Notes under the pieces: model-generated
Seen by the model: the letters and a program-made list of their open reading frames with translations, nothing else
Databases searched by the model: none
What the model was told of the DNA's origin: nothing
Shown here: one piece after another, positions 12,833-23,227 of the stretch
How positions within the stretch are numbered: the first letter of the stretch is position 1
How the letters are laid out: each line of letters starts with the position of its first letter
Assembly (NCBI RefSeq): GCF_026210795.1
Contig: NC_089453.1
Coordinates: 2,234,501 to 2,298,500, forward strand
Reading direction: 5' to 3'
Length of the DNA stretch: 64,000 bases
DNA from: Rhizophagus irregularis
Lineage: Eukaryota; Glomeromycota; Glomeromycetes; Glomerales; Glomeraceae
Position numbers and translations under genes: made by a program

Positions 12833-13527
12833 TATGTTGAAAAATCTTAATATAATATTAAAATAATTCTTTGAATCTTTTAATAATTTACCGTATATTC
12901 AACTTATATTATACCAAGAATTTTTTGTACAGAAAATCTTATTTTAAATTCCAAACAATTTCTCGTTACTTACATAAAGTAAAAGTCTAACTTTTTTTCT
13001 ATTTAATAACTTATTAACTTTTAAAGTGTTTTATAGCTTGTTCCCATAATTGCCAAACTAAAAATGGTTGTTAATACTTTGTTAATTTGAACGTTCTTTA
13101 TACTACTTTTAATTCGAAATTTAAATTTTTATACCCATGTATGTGCGCAGCATAGCTCAAATTTTATTTTATTTTTTTTGTCCTTTTACCGCTAAAGTTG
13201 CGTAAAGCTGTGGCGTAACAAATATACTTCAGAAAATTTTTTATACAATTTATTATTAAAAAATAAGGTAGTATAATTTATTAATTATTACATGAAATAA
13301 ATAAATAGAATAAAATAAATAAAATACAATAAAATAAATAAAATAGTATAAGTTACTTCTCGAGTAACAAATTTTTAGTAATTACGAAGTCATAAGTTAT
13401 ATAAAAAAAATGCTGTATTTCACTTCGAAAAATTAAATATATATTTAATTGAGTATATCAAAATTTTAATGCAATCATTTAATGATAAATTAATGAATGT
13501 AAGGTATAACGATTATGATATCGTCCA
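12833..13527. other. Intergenic AT-rich stretch
   Basis: Contains an AAATAAATAGAATAAA microsatellite-like run at 13295-13345 and nothing else recognised. Confidence 0.4.
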
Positions 13528-13929
13528 CTAAAACAATTCTAAGTCAAATCGTTTGCGGTATAACGACTTTATCGCTACTCCGTAAATTTTGATTTGATCG
13601 TTCAAACTTGTTACATAATCATTTGCTTTATTTGGATCGCTACTATTATTTGCTTTATTTGGAATTTTCCGCGCCATCAACTTGGCCGTCTTGTAAGAAT
13701 CTATCAATTTGAAAAGAATGATTGAGATTTTTAATATTGCCAGAATGTATAAGTTTATCATCACTGTGTAACATTTTAAGAGATAATCAGGATAAAATGA
13801 TAAAATTGAAATTGGATCGTTCAAACTGCTACGAATATTTGCTATATCTGGAATTTTCGGCGGCAAGGTAAAACATGACAGGGCAAAGAAGACCATTACA
13901 AAATGCATTATTATTATTCGCAAGCCCAT
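13528..13929 (-). CDS. Small secreted-type or membrane protein, 133 aa
   Basis: The best start is the ATG at 13929, giving MGLRIIIMHFVMVFFALSC followed by FTLPPKIPD, a convincing signal peptide. A longer frame upstream has no ATG. A second hydrophobic segment (MINLYILAILKISIILF) could be a membrane helix. The polar C-terminal half carries an imperfect repeat (IPNKANNSSDP / NKANDYV). Part of the phrase NIRSSLNDPISIL recurs in related form. No domain recognised; single-exon model. Confidence 0.4.
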   Translation of the reverse strand: MGLRIIIMHFVMVFFALSCFTLPPKIPDIANIRSSLNDPISILSFYPDYLLKCYTVMINLYILAILKISIILFKLIDSYKTAKLMARKIPNKANNSSDPNKANDYVTSLNDQIKIYGVAIKSLYRKRFDLELF

Positions 13930-15686
13930 ATTTTGAGAAGAAATTACAAAAGGTTTGTGTTTTAAGAGCAATAAATTGACAAGAGATGCTTTTTTTGAAA
14001 AAGAAATTACAAAATTTTTAAGTTTTTTCTTTTAATTATTTAGACTTTATTCATTTCATACCAAGAATTTCTGTATGGAAAAAAATTTTTGGGTTAAATT
14101 CTTCATAGAATAATCATGTTACATACAGCCACTAGTGTAGCAGTAAATAAACCGAATTTTCAGACCTTTTAGCGAAAGGCAAAAAAAAAATAAAAAATAA
14201 ATAAATTTTTTTCTTTCTTAGAAATCTATAGAATGGGCATTAAAAATTTGTTTATCTCCTGTTGATATGCATCACTTCCTTTTTGAATGATTCTCGAATT
14301 ACGTAACACTTTTGCTTTGTTAATTTTTCCATTTCAGATAATCGCAATCACATGTATCCTGAACTATAATTTATGTTTTAGAAATATGCTAAAAACAATT
14401 GTTATACAAAGATCATTGACTTCGAATGAACGTTGCAATGAACTCAAAATAATTGTTTAAAAAGAACAATGAAAAGATTTCCTATTCTCAAATCAAAAAT
14501 TTAAGAAAATATCAGTATTATTCGTCAAGTGATGTAAGTCCATATACAGTATGTTATTTTAAGCAATAGCGCCATTTCTTCATTTTCAAAAATAAATTAA
14601 TAAAAAAAAAGATAACCTTTCGAAAAAAATCATAAACCAAGATTATATAGGAATTGTGATTGTACGATATGATAAACAGATTCTTTGTACGTATGTATAC
14701 TAATCATACGTATGTGTAATGTGTATATATAAATGTATTTAGTGGCGCAGCATATGTTTACGAAGAACCACCAGTTGAACCGGCAAAAATTGTAGCACAG
14801 GGCCAGCGTTACGGCATTATGCACGAACGCGTGAAAGTAAACAGTGGTGACAAATAAGGATTTTACCTACTCAAAAAAACAAAGTCTCTCAGATAAATAT
14901 AAACAGCGCAAACCTGGTGGGATGTGATGATTGTAATGATTTATAGGCATGTCACGTGATGGCCAAATTTTGAGTTACTGCGGCTGTGCCTTATCATTTG
15001 TATTGTATATATGTGCTTTTGATCTCTTATTTCTTTCATACGTACGTACGTTTTGATTTAATTAGTATCATTTATTTGCCATGTATGTACGTACAGTACA
15101 TTCAGTGCAACCATACGTACATAGCTAAAGATCACCATACACTACACACAAGGGTCTTTATACACAACATGTTTCCTAATTGCCTAAAATATTTCTGTAT
15201 ATGATTTCTGTATATTTGATTATATAAGGCATGATTACCCTGTAATAAACATTAAAATAATTTCCTGGTATATCTTGCATTTTCTAATTTAAATATGACT
15301 AAAATCATAATAGTTTAAACATTCTAGATATGACTCATTATACATATTATTTATTCATAGTTGAGTTAATCAAATTTAATTACTTACTTTGACATAAAAT
15401 TACTTTGAACTGAAATATCATGACTAAATAATAATAAAGATTATTCATATTAATGTTTTATTTGCATTAATATATCACTCTTACAATTACTAATTAAATG
15501 TAATTATTCATATTGGTGTGTCAGTTTAAGTCATACTTTCTACAAGTAGTCTTTTTATTATATATATAAGATACTCTTTCTTTATTCCTTTTCCTTTTAA
15601 AATAAAATAAAAATAAATATTATTAAACTAAAAAACTAATCAATCAATTAATAACTAATCAATCAATCAATCAATCATTGATCAAT
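13930..15686. other. Intergenic region upstream of the PD-(D/E)XK gene
   Basis: No gene supported. CATACGTACGTACG words cluster around 14690-14730 and 15030-15125, and an AATCAATCAATCAATC tract lies directly before the next start codon at 15650-15680. Confidence 0.4.
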
Positions 15687-17423
15687 ATGAACACATCCAA
15701 GAACTATCCTGGCCAAAATGGTAAGTCCTGTGATCAGTATTTTAACATTCAATATTTACCACTAACAAACTAACCTTTTAACTATCTAGCTCTTATCTCT
15801 TATTTAAAGAAGCAAGGCAATAAATCATCATATTGTAGATTTTTGAATTTACATCATAATTTTATTGTTGCTTCAATATTTTCAGATAACTGGAAAGATC
15901 TTGACAATACCTGGTTTACTCATTTCTTAGAGGAAGTAGAAAGGTTGGATCTAAATAAGGTCTTAAAAGAAAAGGTGTGTTTTTAATTTTTTATTTTGCA
16001 AATTAGGATAACTCCTAAGCGAGCGGGGAATTTCCTGTTTAATTTAAAATAATTACTATGCCAACAACCTTGATAACCAACAGCAAGTTGAGGAATTTCC
16101 GGTTTGATTTAGATAAATTACTGTTTTTATTTTAGAAGAATTATATAAAAACTTTGGCAACAAGTTGATGAGAAATCTATATTTGAGAAATCTATATATT
16201 ATATTGACAATCTTGGTAGCTAGTTAAGGAAATTCCTTGTTTGATTTAGGAGAATTACTGTGTTGACAACCTTGGTTACCAAGCCAAGCTCTCAATTCAG
16301 GTGTCCTAACTTTGTTGTTGATAAAGTCTGCTAGTTCTGGAGGAGGAACCTGCTATGTACCTTCTTTATTACTAAATAATAAATTTTGGCACACTACTAA
16401 TAATCTCTTTCTTTTGACAGATAAACACAGAACATTTGCGTTATATGCAATATTTGCAAACATTCTGGCAAAAAATTATTAAGGAATATAAAGAAAATTT
16501 AGAACCTATTAATACATCTAATTCAATCAAAGTTCAAGTTAAACAAAAGGAAAAGTTGAAAAGAGTAAGAGATGATGATACAACAGAAAGTTCAGGTAAA
16601 TATATATATTATTAAATTATCTACATTAATGTAATTATTATTAAATTTTACTAACCATCCATTAGAATACTGGAAGAGACAAAGCCAAATTTTAGAGCAA
16701 AACAAAAATAATTTAGTGTATAGACAAGTTATTGATAATGCACTTCTTGTTATTTCAGCATATGAAAGTCTTATTGAAGATAATATCATACCTTTTATTA
16801 AGATTCTAAAGACCTCCCTATTATTAAGGTCACGAATGTCTCTGTCATCAGCAAATGAACCTGTACTTCAGGTAATTGTAGAAAATCTTTTGCCATCAGA
16901 GTATTGTATTCCAGAGTTTTCATTAGTAATTAATGGCAAAAAGCCAAAAGGCTCAGGTCGTTTTGGTTATTCAGATATTTTTGTTTTAAGTAATATAGGA
17001 AATAATAATGTTATTTTAGAATTAAAATATATCTCTTTAGTAGGTCTTAATAGAAATCAGAAGAATAATTTGGGTGCAAATGAACTGGAAAATCTAGACA
17101 AATTACTTGAAACAGAAAATGAAGAATCTATATTAAAAAGACCATATTCATATTGGTCAAAGGAGGATAAAAAAATGAATTTAACTACTATAGGTGAAAT
17201 ACTAAATAATGGCATGAATCAATTAAGTTTATATATGAAAACAATTTCAAAAGGAAGAGCTATGAATTATTCTAGCTCAGGAGTGTTTGATGAACGTGTT
17301 AAAATATCAAAATCAAATCCTAATAAATTAAAGGGATTTGTTATATTAGTAATTGGCTTTCGTCGAATTTTATGGAGATCTGTTGATGAAGTAACAACTA
17401 ACTATAAATATAATAAGGTTTAA
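15687..17423 (+). CDS. PD-(D/E)XK nuclease-like protein, 351 aa
   Basis: Four exons join in phase: 15687-15720, 15886-15974, 16421-16595 and 16666-17423. The N-terminal third is charged and helical (WFTHFLEEVERLDLNK). The C-terminal two thirds is a compact domain with the sequence GYSDIFVL and, after one strand, VILELKY. That places Asp203 and Glu218-x-Lys220 as a D...ExK metal-binding core, with YWSKEDKK and the GFVILVIGFRRILWRS strand following. This matches the PD-(D/E)XK superfamily pattern, and proteins of this type are numerous in Rhizophagus. Whether it cuts DNA is unknown. Its last about 65 coding bases and 3' flank are repeated downstream. Transcription may start in the AT-rich region just before 15687; no clear TATA box seen. 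Confidence 0.8.
15990..16310 (+). repeat. Degenerate tandem repeat inside intron 2
   Basis: The 446-bp second intron of the PD-(D/E)XK gene holds three to four diverged copies of a unit about 85-100 bp long. Recognisable phrases are AAATTACTGT / GAATTACTGTG, CAACCTTG(A/G)TAACCA, and GGAATTTCC / GAAATTCC next to TTTGATTTA. Confidence 0.55.
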
Positions 17424-17926
17424 AATATTTTTTTCACATATAATTATTATGACAATAATATAGAATATCAAATATATTCAATAATCATTGTAGATAACTT
17501 TCATCGAATTTTATGGAGATCTGTTAATGAAGTAACAACTAACTATACATATAATAAGGTTTAAAATATTTTTTTCACATATAATTATTATGACAATAAT
17601 ATAGAATATCAAATATATTCAATAATCATTGTAGATAACTTTCATCGAATTTTATGGAGATCTGTTGATGAAGTAACAACTAACTATACATATAATAAGG
17701 TTTAAAATATCTTTTTTCACATATAATTATTATGACAATAATATAGAATATCAAATATATTCAATAATCATTGTAGATAACTTTCATCGAATTTTATGGA
17801 GATCTGTTGATGAAGTAACAACTAACTATACCTATAATAAGGTTTAAAATATCTTTTTTCACATATAATTATTATGACAATAATATAGAATATCAAATAT
17901 ATTCAATAATCATTGTAGATAACAAA
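17356..17926 (+). repeat. Four 141-142 bp tandem copies of the gene's 3' end
   Basis: The first unit holds the terminal codons (RRILWRSVDEVTTNYKYNKV and stop) plus about 75 bp of 3' flank. Units restart at about 17502, 17643 and 17785. Each later unit would still encode nearly the same C-terminus, beginning TTTCATCGAATTTTATGGAG and ending in AAGGTTTAA, with a handful of substitutions (GTTGATGAA/GTTAATGAA, ATAAATAT/ATACATAT). Confidence 0.95.
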
Positions 17927-18446
17927 CTTTAATAATTAATAAACTTTATTAAAATAATCATGCTTAAAGTAGATGTTTCTGAACCAACATCAAATTCAAA
18001 AGTTCAAGATAAATTAAATAAATAAAGCACAAGATGAAAATCTTAAATTAATTTATATCATACTCTGAAAGAATTTAATTGTTAATCAGTAATTAAAAGA
18101 TATAGAAATTTAAATTTATAATATAAATAAGAAATTAGAATATATTGTCCAGAAGTATTTGTGTTTGAAAAAAATTCAGAAACTGATATTTATTCGGTTA
18201 TAGATAAAAATCTTTTATTATACTTCTCTTATAATTTAGTATACATGAATACATAATTGATATTTCTATATTTTATGCAACAAATTTGTAGTCATAAATA
18301 ATTTCAGTATGCAAATGAATTATCTACACGTTTATATCTTTAATAACTTTTTCAATTCTATATTTATTGAACAGTTTCATATATGAATTATCTTTTCAAT
18401 AAAGATAAGTGTTATTAAAATATAAGGAAACTGCAGGTCGTCCTTT
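17927..18446. other. AT-rich 3' flank
   Basis: Lies between the tandem repeat and the end of the F-box pseudogene. Short coding-like traces with stops (17960-18180) but nothing assignable. Confidence 0.35.
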
Positions 18447-19760
18447 CTACTTTTCAAGGAATGTTTCTAAAGTTTTTAAAAAAAACTCAATGTTATAAGG
18501 AATTCTAATTTCTCTTAGATTTGCTGATGCTTCCCTAATTAACACGTTTGACAAATAATCTTCAAATTCTAACTCTCTCACTTCTCCATAACATATTTCT
18601 TTAAAATTTAATGATCGTAATTTTTGACATTTTTTAAGTAATTTTTCAAATTCAATAAAGTGATTCTCAAATGATGGAAATACAGGAATTGTTAAATATT
18701 CAATTAAATATCAATTTTCACAAATTGTACGAATAAAATTAAGAGAGTTATTATAAAAATTATCATCATTCCAGTGAAATTCATTGATCCTTAATTCTCT
18801 AAGACATAAGCTATTTTTAACCATGCAATTAACTTGATATTTATAAAATCTATCTTTAGGATCTCAAGGTTACGATAAGCCACCATTTCCAATTTTTTAT
18901 TGAAGTCATCATTATTTAGAAATATAGGAGAATTAATTTCTAATATTTTTAAATTATGAAATTCTAGGAGTGCATATTGTAAAAATGTATAATTAAAATC
19001 ATCGTAAATATCGTAATAATCAATGGAATACTCATAATGAAGGTTTATATCAAATCATAATACGTTAAAAATTTCTGTATAAGGATCTTCCAATAATTCC
19101 CAATAATAATCTTCTTTAAATTCATCTACCCATTTAAAATATTTTAAATTTTTTGAAATTCGATTAACTTAGTAGTTCCATGATTAACTTTTACTAAGTT
19201 TTTATTAATAATGATTATTCTTTGTATTTGTTGACAAATATGCGCTAATCTGTAAAAGTACCAATGTGTCACATGTTAATTCACAAAGTGATTCAAGACG
19301 AACCTTTGCTTCTGGAAGATATACTATCTCATACATAGGTACCACATATATTTAAGTACTTTATTTCTGGACATTTCTTTATCAATAAACTGTAAATTTC
19401 CTCTTGTAAAAGAAATTGATTATATTCTAATGGTGATCCAATGGAAATTATATCATCTATAACTTTTATATCGATGTTTCTACAGAAAGACAAATAATCA
19501 AATGTAAGTGATTGGCCTGAAAATTGAATCCCTTTCTTTGTTAAGGATTCTTTAATGTCATCAAATAAATAAGAAATAATAATGGAGTATAAAGAATTTT
19601 TTTTATAATCAATAGAATAGCGCCAAGGATTCCTCCATAAGATTGGAATCACGGTTTCACACCATATTCTATTAACCATTAGGCATGAAAAGAGGAATTT
19701 TAAATTATCTTGTAATTCTTCAAATATCAAAAAAAGAATATCTTTATTAAGTTTGGACAT
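18447..19760 (-). pseudogene. F-box/leucine-rich-like protein, degraded
   Basis: Starts at the ATG at 19760 (MSKLNKDILFLIFEELQDN), a good F-box, followed by FSCLMVNRIWCETVIPILWRNPW, the usual end of this box in Glomeromycotina proteins. F-box proteins recruit substrates to SCF ubiquitin ligases. The frame stops at 19329 after LNICGTYV. Coding sequence continues in other frames as LPEAKVRLESLCELTCDTL, LLEFHNLKILEINSPIF, LRELRINEFHWND and LIEYLTIPVFPSFENHF, ending at the TAG at 18447. At least four frame changes or stops interrupt it. The length matches a full gene of about 430 codons. Confidence 0.85.
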
Positions 19761-19844
19761 TTTTTTTTTTTGAATAAATAAAATGAAATAAAATAAATAA
19801 TAAATAATGAAGTACATTTTATATAAACTCCGATGTATGACCAT

Positions 19845-20392
19845 TAAATGGTTTCATCGGAATATATATATGGGTCAATAGAAAACCGGTTACAGGTTAA
19901 AATTGATAATTTTAAATAATGTAGATCACTATGGCTGATTTGCCTATAATGGGAAGCAAAAGTGAAGATCTACTGGGTCATGTTCGTTCACGTGATAATA
20001 AGCCAATAATAATGTCTGGCTATTTATAGTGACCAATCAAGTTACACGTACAACACAATCAAATCATATAGGAACTCCCGTAATTTTTGGTCCACATCAT
20101 ATTTTTCAACAAGCGATTAAAAAAATAGATTCATATAAAGTTTTATATTCTCAATATGCACATTATCTTTATAAATATTTTTGCATTTTTGTCATTTTTT
20201 TCGTAAATATAACATACAGAACATAGAGCATATCGGCATATTTCAGCACTTCATTAAGTCATAGACTACACACATAGACACTACACTCGAAATGTCATCT
20301 TAACATTTCGCAAAATCAAATCTGGTTTATATACCATTATCGATAACTATTGCTCATACATTAAATTTTATCGTCAATTCACCTTTATCAAC
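19845..20392. other. Intergenic, between divergent pseudogenes
   Basis: Separates the minus-strand F-box pseudogene from the plus-strand acyltransferase pseudogene. No gene supported. Confidence 0.4.
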
Positions 20393-21560
20393 ATGGCAAA
20401 AATTCCCCCTGAACTACTCAATTCAGTTCATTCTTTAATATTTTTTTACTCTAATGTCATTATTCATATCACTTACATTTGAACCAATTTGAACAAAGAA
20501 ACGTTTTTACGTATTATTATCTCTTGCACTTTTATTTGTATCAATTCCATTAATTTATCGTGGGAATAAACTTCCAATTCACAATAAATTTGTTCAAATT
20601 ATGGAATAAAAATGTTTTTATTCTTAAAATTTCATAGGACATACAAAAATCCAAAGAATTTAAAAGAATTTAAATCGTACCTTTGGTCATTATTTAATTG
20701 GCGGTTTGATTCTTATTTAATTCTTCCAAATTTGGAAAATTCAAATGAAAAAGGGAGAAATTCTTAATTATTAAATCCCACAACCTGACAAATTAACGAA
20801 AAATTATTCAAATGTTTCATAATCATCATCGCGAAATGGTTAATATTGGTTAGAATTTTTTACAAAAGGAATTACTCCTATTACAATACCTTTAATTTTA
20901 CATATGTTGCATTTTTTTGCAAACGTGTATTTATGGCTTTCAATAAAATATCATGTCTTTGTCTTCATTATTGCAATTATCTTTCGTTTATTTTTTCATT
21001 CCACTTCAGAAAAAAATCGATATACAAACCCATTTTAATTCAACATGGTCTTCTCACCCCTACAGAATATGTTTCTTTAAAAGAATGGATGATATCTTTT
21101 ATATTCAATACAAAATCTCTATTTAATGAACCATGGATGGCATCAAGTCCTCGTGATTTTTGGTCAACTCGTTGGCAATTATTCCTTAATGAAACTTTTA
21201 AGGAACTTTGCTTTTTACCGGTTAAGAATTTATTAAATCCATTGTTCCAAGAAAAATTGCAAATATGATGGGAGTATCAGGTGCTTTTGCTATTAGTTCT
21301 TTATTACATGAATATATTATTATTGGAAATTAAAATATTTGGACAGGTGAACAAACATTTTTCATGTTGTAATATTTATATTATGGGAAGCTATATTTGG
21401 TTATGAAATGAAGAATGAGATTACAATGGTTAAAAGATTTTTTAAAATAGGGTTTAATATTAGTTATAAATTTATGCATTTATTGAACCTTCATTAAGAA
21501 ATTATAAACTTTCCTCGATAACAACTTTTACAACAGTTTATGTTCAACGTTTTATTAACA
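20393..21560 (+). pseudogene. Wax-synthase-like membrane O-acyltransferase (MBOAT_2), degraded
   Basis: Begins MAKIPPELLNSVHSLIFFYS at 20393. It then carries hydrophobic coding blocks in changing frames: LSLALLFVSIPLIYRGNKLP, and LKEFKSYLWSLFNWRFDSY. A longer open segment (21015-21268) includes FNEPWMASSPRDFWSTRWQL, the conserved N-P-x(4)-S-x-x-DFW-x-x-RW signature of wax-synthase-like acyltransferases. It continues as MMGVSGAFAISSLLHEY, which supplies the catalytic-type His, before further stops. These enzymes esterify fatty alcohols or sterols in the ER membrane. Many stops and frame changes make it inactive. Confidence 0.75.
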
Positions 21561-21820
21561 ATTTATAAAGTTACAAGATTATTTTATTTTATTTTATTTT
21601 ATTTATACTATCTGTTATTATTATACAATAGATTTAGATTTATTAATTGAAAATTTGAAATAATATTACGCGTGTGTACTAGATGATTTGTTGTATACAG
21701 ATAACTACATGTGCGTGCATTAGTGTCTGGGATGATTTTACATTTTGGTCATAACAAGAGATGAGAAAGATACATAACATTTATATTCATCACGATATTT
21801 TAATTGCAAAATCCATTAAT

Positions 21821-21950
21821 ACCGACAAGCTGTTGGTGCAGAAAACATTACTTCAGTAGATAATATTGAAGTTTACGGTTTAAATCAACTTGCACAATTT
21901 GTACATGATCATTCTAATAATGGAGTTTTGACAATTATGACTCATTAAAT
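21821..21950 (+). pseudogene. Short coding remnant of unknown origin
   Basis: About 42 open codons with normal protein character (AENITSVDNIEVYGLNQLAQ, then FVHDHSNNGVLTIMTH, stop), with no start and no obvious splice site. Family not recognised. It could be the tail of a lost gene or a processed fragment. Confidence 0.3.
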
Positions 21951-21997
21951 ACCCTTCTTGGCTTATCAAAACTTATTATTTATTAAAATTAATATTA

Positions 21998-22079
21998 GTT
22001 ATTTCATGGGGAGTTGGGAATAATAGGGTTTTTCCCGAAGGGAAATAAACCCTAATGTTCCCCTTCCCATGAAATAAAT
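21998..22079. repeat. 82-bp near-perfect hairpin
   Basis: The left arm reads TTATTTCATGGGGAG...GGGTTTTTCCC and the right arm GGGAAATAAACCC...TTCCCATGAAATAA. They pair over about 36 bp with a three-base loop near 22036. It is either a tiny foldback element or its remnant. Confidence 0.7.
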
Positions 22080-22289
22080 GGGTAATCCCCTGGGGCGTGT
22101 TACTCATTAAATATTAACTATTTTAAACTTGACTAAAATTAGTAATTTCCCGGCTATCTATATGAGGATTCTCAGTCATTTATAAATTCATCGCAATTTT
22201 AAAAATAAGTATGAAAGGTGATCATGAGTGACATTTAGTGCGACACTGCGACAGGGTTTTCATATTATTTATATTTGCTAATCAAAATT

Positions 22290-23227
22290 TAGCTGCAGAC
22301 GCAGTAAATCAGTCGACTACCCGGTAATACCCGCAATTTTGGGCAGAATCATGAATGATCAGCGCTGCGAATTTGAGTAATACCAGGCCTGTCTTTGATC
22401 CTAATGCTGGAATTTTGCTGGTCGTTTTAAATTAATCACTCGACTATGGAAATTTTATATTTGTCGTTTATTTCTTATAAATTAAGTCTCATTTAATGTA
22501 CAAAAATATTAAGAAATCCTACAACTATTAAAGAGTTATTTAAACTAAAGGGTGGATTTTGAAAAAATAGGTTTGCAAATTCGCCCACAAAGCTATATTT
22601 GTAAAATAACCAATGATCATCAAAATATTTAAGCCCAATTAATGGATGATTATATATATATTTTTTACTTTATTTATCTTCATCATACGAAAATGTGTTG
22701 TCAATCACTTGACTAGATAAAATAATATTTATGTTAATTATAAAAATAATCTACATTAAAAAAAAAAAAAATTTTATTTGTGTAATGCCGATGAAACTTC
22801 TGATGTGACACAGCAGTGTACCCTTATCATAAGTCACATGATTTGTTGATTCGTTCCTGTTCTGATCAAGATACTAAATACTATTAAGCGAGATTAGCGA
22901 GATTAGCGAGATTGATATTACACAAATCGGCAACTATATAATTCAATGACCATGATTAATATTATAATTAATATAAACATAATATTAGAATTATTAGAAT
23001 TTAAACTAAAATAAGTAATATTTGAAGCTTAAACTAGAATGTTGCTCAATGTCCTTGTATTCTTAAATTATTATAATATTGTAGTAATTGTTGTCCCCAA
23101 AATGGAAGAATGAAACACAATGTGATAACTATAATAATCATAAAACTCCATACATTTTTTTAGAGGAAGTATTTTTTTTATTCTTTTTTATTCTTTTTTT
23201 TTTTTAATAAGAAAAAAAGGTGCAATA
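22290..23227 (+). repeat. Upstream half of the duplicated kelch locus, copy 1
   Basis: From about 22290 to the start codon this matches 39370-40817. Shared phrases include GGTAATACCCGCAATTTTGG, GCAGAATCATGAATGATC and GCAAATTCGCCCACAA. Copy 1 lacks the 533-bp insertion present in copy 2 and so gives the empty site (TCACTCGACTATGG). Confidence 0.85.
22555..22640 (+). promoter_or_regulatory. Best-conserved upstream block of the kelch copies
   Basis: The block with GCAAATTCGCCCACAA followed by ATATTTGTAAA and CAATGATCAT is better conserved between copies (22555-22640 and 40155-40230) than its surroundings. Regulatory function is inferred only from conservation about 600 bp upstream of both start codons. 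Confidence 0.3.

Noticed and set aside
14630-15204. Two short open frames around CATACGTACG repeats
   Set aside because: Simple-sequence origin; no coding character.
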